64,000 nt of DNA from UBA3478 sp965662045. GTDB lineage: Bacteria; Bacteroidota; Bacteroidia; Flavobacteriales; Flavobacteriaceae. Made by a program: the position numbers and the translations under genes. Below are positions 59,457 to 64,000 of this stretch, in pieces. A model generated the notes under the pieces. The model was given only the letters and a program-made list of their open reading frames with translations, was not told the origin of the DNA and ran no database searches. The stretch spans positions 1 to 64,000 of the forward strand of contig CBFIGE010000010.1 in assembly GCA_965662045.1 (NCBI GenBank). Reading direction: 5' to 3'. Position 1 is the first letter of the stretch, and every line of letters begins with the position of its first letter.

Positions 59457-61763
59457 TTAACCTTTGATTTCTTCTCTTAAACTATCAAATTCTGACTTAG
59501 GCGCTTCTTTGGGCCATGCATTATTGGTAGTATCAATATCTGCAGTCTCAGCTTGTGGATCTACTATAATTCCTGCTAGCTCTTTTTCAGAAGCAAATAC
59601 TCTTTTCACCTCAGCATCATTCTTTCTCCAAATCTCTGGTGGATAAGTAATACGTTCTTTTGTGCCGTCAACATAAGAATATTCGACAATAAGTGGCATT
59701 GGAATTCCTCCGGGTTTATCAAAAGTAACCTCGTAAAAATACTTTGGCTCTTTTACAGCAGAGCGCTCTGCTGCGGTCATATTATCAAGCATGAATTCGT
59801 TTAAATTTTTAGAAGACTCAGAAGGTGATTTACCTTTTAATTCTTCAGAGAAATTTGGTGATTCTTCACTTGCGAGATACACTAGTGGAGGAAGATCTGC
59901 CTCTGAAATGCCCTGGGCAGCCATGTAGGCTTTCATCTGGTCGCTGGGTTCTGAAGAGACGTAATACTTTTTGACGTCTTTTACACCTATATCAACGTAG
60001 TCTGTAGTGTAAAACCATCCTCTCCAAAACCAGTCCAAATCAACCGCCGAAGCATCTTCCATCGTTCTAAAAAAGTCCTCTGGAGCAGGATGCTTGAACA
60101 TCCATCTCTGAGCATAGGTCTTAAATGCGTGATCAAAAAGCTCTTCACCCATTACCGTTTCTCTCAAAATATTAAGTGCTGTTGCTGGTTTCCCGTAAGC
60201 ATTTGGGCCTAAACTGTATACGTTTTCAGGATTAGACATGATCGGAGCGATATAATCTTGGTCACCTGACATGTAAGGAACAATCTTTGAAGGCTCACCT
60301 CTTCGAGAAGGATACTTTTCTAATTCGCCAATCGCATCGGGAAATACCTGACCAAACTCTTGCTCTGCGATATATTGCATAAAAGTGTCTAAACCTTCAT
60401 CCATCCATCCCCATTGTCTTTCATCAGAATTTACAATCATCGGGAAGAAATTGTGTCCAACCTCGTGAATAATAACACTCATCATACCATATTTTGTGCG
60501 CTCTGAATATGATCCATCTTCGTTTGGACGTCCGTAATTCCAACAAATCATTGGGTACTCCATACCTTGATTCTTAGCGTGAACAGAGATAGCCTTGTGG
60601 TAAGGATAATCAAAAGTGTGTTCACTGTAGGTAATAAGTGTTGAAGCTACTGCTTTGGTAGACCATTCTTCCCAAAGCGGGTTTCCTTCTTTTGGATACA
60701 TCGAAACTGCCATCACATCTTTATTACCAATTTTAACGGCCATCATGTCCCAAATAAATTTACGAGAACTAGCAAATCCAAAATCTCTTACGTTTTCAGC
60801 GTAAAACTTCCAAGTTTTAGTTTTCTCAGAGAAACCTTTTTCTGCTGCTTCTGCCTCTTCTTGAGATACAATCATGACCGGAGTATCGTAAGACTTCTTA
60901 GCCTGATTGTATCTTTTCATCATAGTTTTAGAAAAGACGTCTTTTCTGTTTTGTAAAATTCCTGTTGCGTCTAAAACGTGATCTGCTGGGGCAGTGATTT
61001 CAACAGTATAATTACCGAAAGGCAACGCAAATTCTCCGCTTCCCCAGAACTGATGGTTTTGCCATCCCTCTACATCACTGTATACCGCCATTCTTGGGAA
61101 AAACTGAGCTATTACATAGGCTCGGTTACCATCCTTGGCAAAATACTCATATCCAGATCTAGCACGATTAACTGTATGATCTGGAATATTATACCACCAT
61201 TTTATGGAAAATGAAACCTGGCCCCCACTTTGAAGTGCTGAAGGCAAATTGATTCGCATCATAGTTTGGTTGATGGTAAAAGATAACGGTTTGCCACTTG
61301 CATTTTTGACATAATCGATATTAAATCCTCCATCAAAAGCCTCTGTCATATAGGTTTGTGCAAAATTGCCTGCGGTATAAGCCATATTGACCCCATTACC
61401 ATTTCTGAGTGGTGACTTAGAATCTGCGGCTCTAACATTTTGATCTAATTGTACCCACAAAAATTCTAATGCATCAGGAGAGTTATTGGTGTAAGTGATG
61501 GTTTCTTCCCCATAGATACGAGCATTTTTGTCGTCAAGGGTGATCTTCATATCGTAATCGGCCTGTTGTTGATAGTAATCTGGCCCTGGGGCACCTGAGG
61601 CTGACCTGTAAGTGTTAGGCGAAGAAAACTCCTCGTATAATTGTTTGAATTTACTCTGATTGTAATGCCCTGGCTTTCGCTGTTCTTGACCTTCTTCTTG
61701 TGCCTGAAGATTGATATTAAAAAGCAAACCTAGAGCCGTAAGTATTAAAAGACTTTTTTTCAT
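59457..61763 (-). CDS. M1-family metallopeptidase (exported)
   Basis: A 768-residue aminopeptidase-like protein with a signal peptide (SLLILTALGLLFNINLQAQ). The zinc site is HEVGH (His433, Glu434, His437) with Glu456 (WGWMDEGLDTF) as third ligand. Instead of the usual GAMEN exopeptidase motif it has GMEYPMICW. A C-terminal extension of about 150 residues follows the catalytic part. It lies downstream of the DUF6702 gene by 56 nt, a set commonly found together in Bacteroidota. Periplasmic or outer-membrane location is likely. Confidence 0.93.
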   Translation of the reverse strand: MKKSLLILTALGLLFNINLQAQEEGQEQRKPGHYNQSKFKQLYEEFSSPNTYRSASGAPGPDYYQQQADYDMKITLDDKNARIYGEETITYTNNSPDALEFLWVQLDQNVRAADSKSPLRNGNGVNMAYTAGNFAQTYMTEAFDGGFNIDYVKNASGKPLSFTINQTMMRINLPSALQSGGQVSFSIKWWYNIPDHTVNRARSGYEYFAKDGNRAYVIAQFFPRMAVYSDVEGWQNHQFWGSGEFALPFGNYTVEITAPADHVLDATGILQNRKDVFSKTMMKRYNQAKKSYDTPVMIVSQEEAEAAEKGFSEKTKTWKFYAENVRDFGFASSRKFIWDMMAVKIGNKDVMAVSMYPKEGNPLWEEWSTKAVASTLITYSEHTFDYPYHKAISVHAKNQGMEYPMICWNYGRPNEDGSYSERTKYGMMSVIIHEVGHNFFPMIVNSDERQWGWMDEGLDTFMQYIAEQEFGQVFPDAIGELEKYPSRRGEPSKIVPYMSGDQDYIAPIMSNPENVYSLGPNAYGKPATALNILRETVMGEELFDHAFKTYAQRWMFKHPAPEDFFRTMEDASAVDLDWFWRGWFYTTDYVDIGVKDVKKYYVSSEPSDQMKAYMAAQGISEADLPPLVYLASEESPNFSEELKGKSPSESSKNLNEFMLDNMTAAERSAVKEPKYFYEVTFDKPGGIPMPLIVEYSYVDGTKERITYPPEIWRKNDAEVKRVFASEKELAGIIVDPQAETADIDTTNNAWPKEAPKSEFDSLREEIKG

Positions 61764-61819
61764 AATGGGTTTTGTTATTAACTGCTGAAATTATTAAGAA
61801 TTAAAATGATTTAAAAATT

Positions 61820-62341
61820 TTAAAGCATTAATTTCAACGCACTGTTTCCTGAAATTAAAACTGCACTCTTTTTGAGGTTTGACATTCTTAGATGAATGAG
61901 GTTTTTTTGTTCTTCAAACAACTCCATGAGAACCTTGTTTTCGATTTCAAGGCATTTGCCTTTAACATTTTCAACCGTTGTCGACTGCAGTAAAATGATA
62001 ACTTGATCACCTTTAAATGTTTTTCCTACGTAATTAAGATTTACTTTTTGACCATTAAGACGCAACTCAAATTTCTGCGAAAAATAGCGTTCAAGATAAA
62101 AATCAATTTTAGGTGAAAGAAGTTCGGGATCAAGGCTAAGGGTGTTTTCATAGCGCATTTGCAAGACTTCTTGCACATCATCTATAAAATAACGCCCTAT
62201 GATTTCAAAAGTTGCTTTTTCTTCATTGAAATTGACTTCTGAAACACTTAAATAAAATTTGTGATCGGCAGAAAAACTCGATATTAAAAGTAGGATCGCC
62301 GTTAGTATACTGTTCTTGATGTGCTTATTCAACTGCATCAT
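61820..62341 (-). CDS. DUF6702 family exported protein
   Basis: A 173-residue protein with an N-terminal signal or membrane segment (SILTAILLLISSFSADHKFY). The mature part matches what I know as DUF6702: HKFYLSVSEVNFNEEKATFE, then IIGRYFIDDVQEVLQ, NGQKVNLNYVGK and ENKVLMELFEEQKNLIHL. Function unknown. In Bacteroidota it usually lies beside an M1 peptidase and CarboxypepD_reg proteins, as here. It overlaps the upstream gene by 17 nt. Confidence 0.8.
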   Translation of the reverse strand: MMQLNKHIKNSILTAILLLISSFSADHKFYLSVSEVNFNEEKATFEIIGRYFIDDVQEVLQMRYENTLSLDPELLSPKIDFYLERYFSQKFELRLNGQKVNLNYVGKTFKGDQVIILLQSTTVENVKGKCLEIENKVLMELFEEQKNLIHLRMSNLKKSAVLISGNSALKLML

Positions 62342-63101
62342 TTTTAAATACTATAGATTTTTGTGCTACAAATTCTCTAAAGGCCAACCAATCACCTCTT
62401 TCCATAAGTGGATTGTACAAAGAATCTGCCTGACAAAAATACAAGAATCTATTGCGATCATTATACTTGATATTTAATTCTTCCCAAAAAAGTGAATCGT
62501 TTAAATGCTCGCGTATGCTATTCATTCGATTTCTTGCTCTGTCTATACGAATTCGTTCTTTCAACATTTTTGTTCTTCCACTTATGGCATTAAGAATTGG
62601 ATTTAAGGGAACTATTCCGCCACCAGTTGTTGCTTCGTGAAGCATGCGCTCACTTTGTGTAATGATACGAACGTCTGCATTGGGCAAACCCAATTGTTGA
62701 GCATCATACGTTTTGGCAGTTACACTTTTTTCGGTATCTAAAATTGGGTTTCCAGTCAAATTGTATTGTGAGAGCGTTACTCCTTCTAATCGATTGACCT
62801 GTATCTCAAGAGACACAAAGATTTTGGCGGCCTTAAGCATGGCTTCATCTACAACCAGTTCCTTTTGTTTCAATTGAATAGATGAAAAAACAATGGTGTC
62901 TCCTATTGACGCTTTAATTCGGAATTGTCCGGCAATGTCAGTGATTCCGGCAATTGATTTTTGCAGGTTTTGAACTGCTACTCCGGAGCGATCAATTTCT
63001 TGAAATTTCACTTCTCCATTTAAATACCCTTCTTGCGCCATACCCATTTTAGCATGAAAAATGATCACTAGCACAACACAAAATCTATAAATCGATTTCA
63101 C
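62325..63101 (-). CDS. CarboxypepD_reg-like domain protein (second copy)
   Basis: A 258-residue exported protein with a signal peptide (FCVVLVIIFHAKMGMAQ) and an N-terminal regulatory carboxypeptidase-like beta domain (about 25-105: GITDIAGQFRIKASIGDTIV, FSSIQLKQKELVV, VNRLEGVTLSQ). The remaining part is helical and not recognised. It is a paralogue of the next gene upstream and overlaps it by 17 nt. TonB-dependent receptors carry similar domains, but no barrel is present. Confidence 0.8.
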   Translation of the reverse strand: MKSIYRFCVVLVIIFHAKMGMAQEGYLNGEVKFQEIDRSGVAVQNLQKSIAGITDIAGQFRIKASIGDTIVFSSIQLKQKELVVDEAMLKAAKIFVSLEIQVNRLEGVTLSQYNLTGNPILDTEKSVTAKTYDAQQLGLPNADVRIITQSERMLHEATTGGGIVPLNPILNAISGRTKMLKERIRIDRARNRMNSIREHLNDSLFWEELNIKYNDRNRFLYFCQADSLYNPLMERGDWLAFREFVAQKSIVFKNDAVE

Positions 63102-63828
63102 TCTTAAATTTTACACTCTGATTGACTAGGTATTCAATCAACTCGAATTCGTTTTCTTTTTTGATTAGACTTGGGTCTAATTCTTGAGCGTCACAATAAC
63201 TCAAAAAGGCTTCTACTTCATCGGGCTTTAGTTTTAAATCCAGTATGAAAAATTCAGGTTCGTAGACCGTGCGTAAAACTTCACTTAATTTTATAGTCAT
63301 TACTTCCTCGCTCTCATTTTCTGAGGTAAGTAATTTTTGCATGGCTCGGTATATAGAAACGAAATTTAGACCGTTTTGTATACCGCGCACTGATTTTGAC
63401 ATGGCGACATTTTGAGTCTTACTCCCTCGGTCTGTCTCGTATTCATAGCCTTTAAAACGTTCATTTTCGACAGACAAAAAAGCCTCTTGGTTTTCAGGAC
63501 GTACAACGACTTCCTCCAGTGCAGTCACCTTTTCTTCAACGTTGACCACCAACCTTCTATTAGTCAACATTTCTTGGGTCACTTCTATTACTTTAAGCTC
63601 GTAATTTACGGCCGTAAAAACGAGGTCGTCGCCCAAAGAAACTTCAATGGCAAAGGCCCCTTTTTCATCTGTAATAGTCATGGTCTCTTTAGAGGCATTA
63701 ATCACGTTTTGATTCATTACAAAACTATTTTGATATAAAACCTGACCTCTTAAAATTTCACTTTTTTGTGCCAAAAGTGTTGAACTCAAACCAATAAAAA
63801 GTACAAAAGCGTAACATCCTAATCTCAT
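63085..63828 (-). CDS. CarboxypepD_reg-like domain protein (first copy)
   Basis: A 247-residue exported protein with a signal peptide (CYAFVLFIGLSSTLLAQ) and the same beta domain (ITDEKGAFAIEVSLGDDLVF, TAVNYELKVIEVTQEML, TALEEVVV). It is the likely first gene of the four-gene cassette ending with the M1 peptidase. Its start is 29 nt from the divergent GNAT gene. The helical C-terminal region resembles that of its neighbour in layout but is clearly diverged. Confidence 0.8.
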   Translation of the reverse strand: MRLGCYAFVLFIGLSSTLLAQKSEILRGQVLYQNSFVMNQNVINASKETMTITDEKGAFAIEVSLGDDLVFTAVNYELKVIEVTQEMLTNRRLVVNVEEKVTALEEVVVRPENQEAFLSVENERFKGYEYETDRGSKTQNVAMSKSVRGIQNGLNFVSIYRAMQKLLTSENESEEVMTIKLSEVLRTVYEPEFFILDLKLKPDEVEAFLSYCDAQELDPSLIKKENEFELIEYLVNQSVKFKSEIDL

Positions 63829-63857
63829 AGACTTAAAAGTACTAATTTTATCGACAA

Positions 63858-64000
63858 ATGAAGGAACTTATCAAAGAGGTTAGTGCAAAGGAATGCTTTC
63901 CAGTAAGACATGCCGTTTTAAGAAAAGGAAGGCCATTATCTTCTTGTGCTTTTGAAGATGACCAAAATGAAAATTGCTTTCATTTAGGTCTTTTCCTCAA
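63858..64000 (+). CDS. GNAT-family N-acetyltransferase (N-terminal part, runs off window)
   Basis: The first 47 codons are visible from the ATG at 63858: MKELIKEVSAKECFPVRHAV, then LRKGRPLSSCAFEDDQNENC and FHLGLFL. This matches the start of short GNAT acetyltransferases (RHxVLRxGRP, FHLGLF). The acetyl-CoA site lies outside the window. Its substrate is unknown. It is divergent from the CarboxypepD_reg cassette. Confidence 0.75.
   Translation, partial: MKELIKEVSAKECFPVRHAVLRKGRPLSSCAFEDDQNENCFHLGLFL

Overview
The window looks like chromosomal core sequence from a Bacteroidota member close to the Flavobacteriales. The evidence is the AT-rich, densely packed genes, promoters of the Bacteroidota type (TTTG about 19 nt before TAnnTTTG), and the order rpsU-xerC-hpf-tRNAs-tuf-tRNA-Trp-secE-nusG-rplK-rplA. 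Lineage-typical families support this: DUF6702, CarboxypepD_reg-like proteins, a PASTA protein without a kinase, and a single-chain pyruvate carboxylase. I see no insertion sequence, prophage, CRISPR array or rRNA. Most genes can be assigned to known families.

Layout. 1-4.9 kb (minus): translation block with L1 (partial), L11, NusG, SecE, EF-Tu, five tRNAs (Trp, Thr-GGT, Gly, Tyr, Thr-TGT), the hibernation factor, a Xer recombinase and bS21. 5-9.6 kb (minus): acyl-CoA dehydrogenase, helix-hairpin-helix protein, AGCS symporter, PspC-like protein, rhodanese, thioredoxin-like lipoprotein. 9.7-18.5 kb (plus): nitroreductase, then the complete trpEGDCFBA operon with its own leader peptide and attenuator. 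The operon runs by 4-nt overlaps into a small membrane protein and a secreted M20 peptidase. 18.5-24.4 kb (minus): pyruvate carboxylase, YaaA, RluD-type synthase, PASTA protein. 24.5-34.9 kb (mostly plus): Ddl, CoaD, M14 peptidase, PyrE, SRPBCC protein, RsfS, FtsH, LUD protein, CdsA, Psd, ACBP, with a NUDIX gene and BirA on the minus strand. 34.8-38.8 kb (minus): sterol-desaturase-like protein and ValS. 38.9-47.7 kb (plus): DUF1573 protein, aminotransferase, MurB, two ECF sigma factors around an anti-sigma factor and a small cysteine-rich protein, LipA, GAPDH, hybrid histidine kinase. LpxK follows on minus. 48.9-54.2 kb (plus): NIF3, a coiled-coil protein with a lost zinc ribbon, and a four-gene photolyase operon (flavin-reductase-like, DUF2256, Cry-DASH, FeS-BCP). 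54.2-64 kb: ClpP, a lipoprotein, MFS plus kynureninase, O-methyltransferase, PAP2, TatA, an M1 peptidase with a DUF6702/CarboxypepD_reg cassette, and the start of a GNAT gene.

The most notable signals are regulatory. (i) A 14-codon trp leader peptide with three consecutive Trp codons precedes a perfect 14-bp terminator, and a 9-nt competing segment lies directly after the leader stop. (ii) A perfect 12-bp inverted repeat overlaps the -7 box and start codon of the photolyase operon. (iii) rpsU carries a near-perfect Shine-Dalgarno sequence, in a lineage that mostly does without one. (iv) tatA has a -7 box only 4 nt before its ATG, which suggests a leaderless mRNA. Several downstream genes start with TTG in a TTGA overlap, and many convergent gene pairs overlap at their 3' ends.
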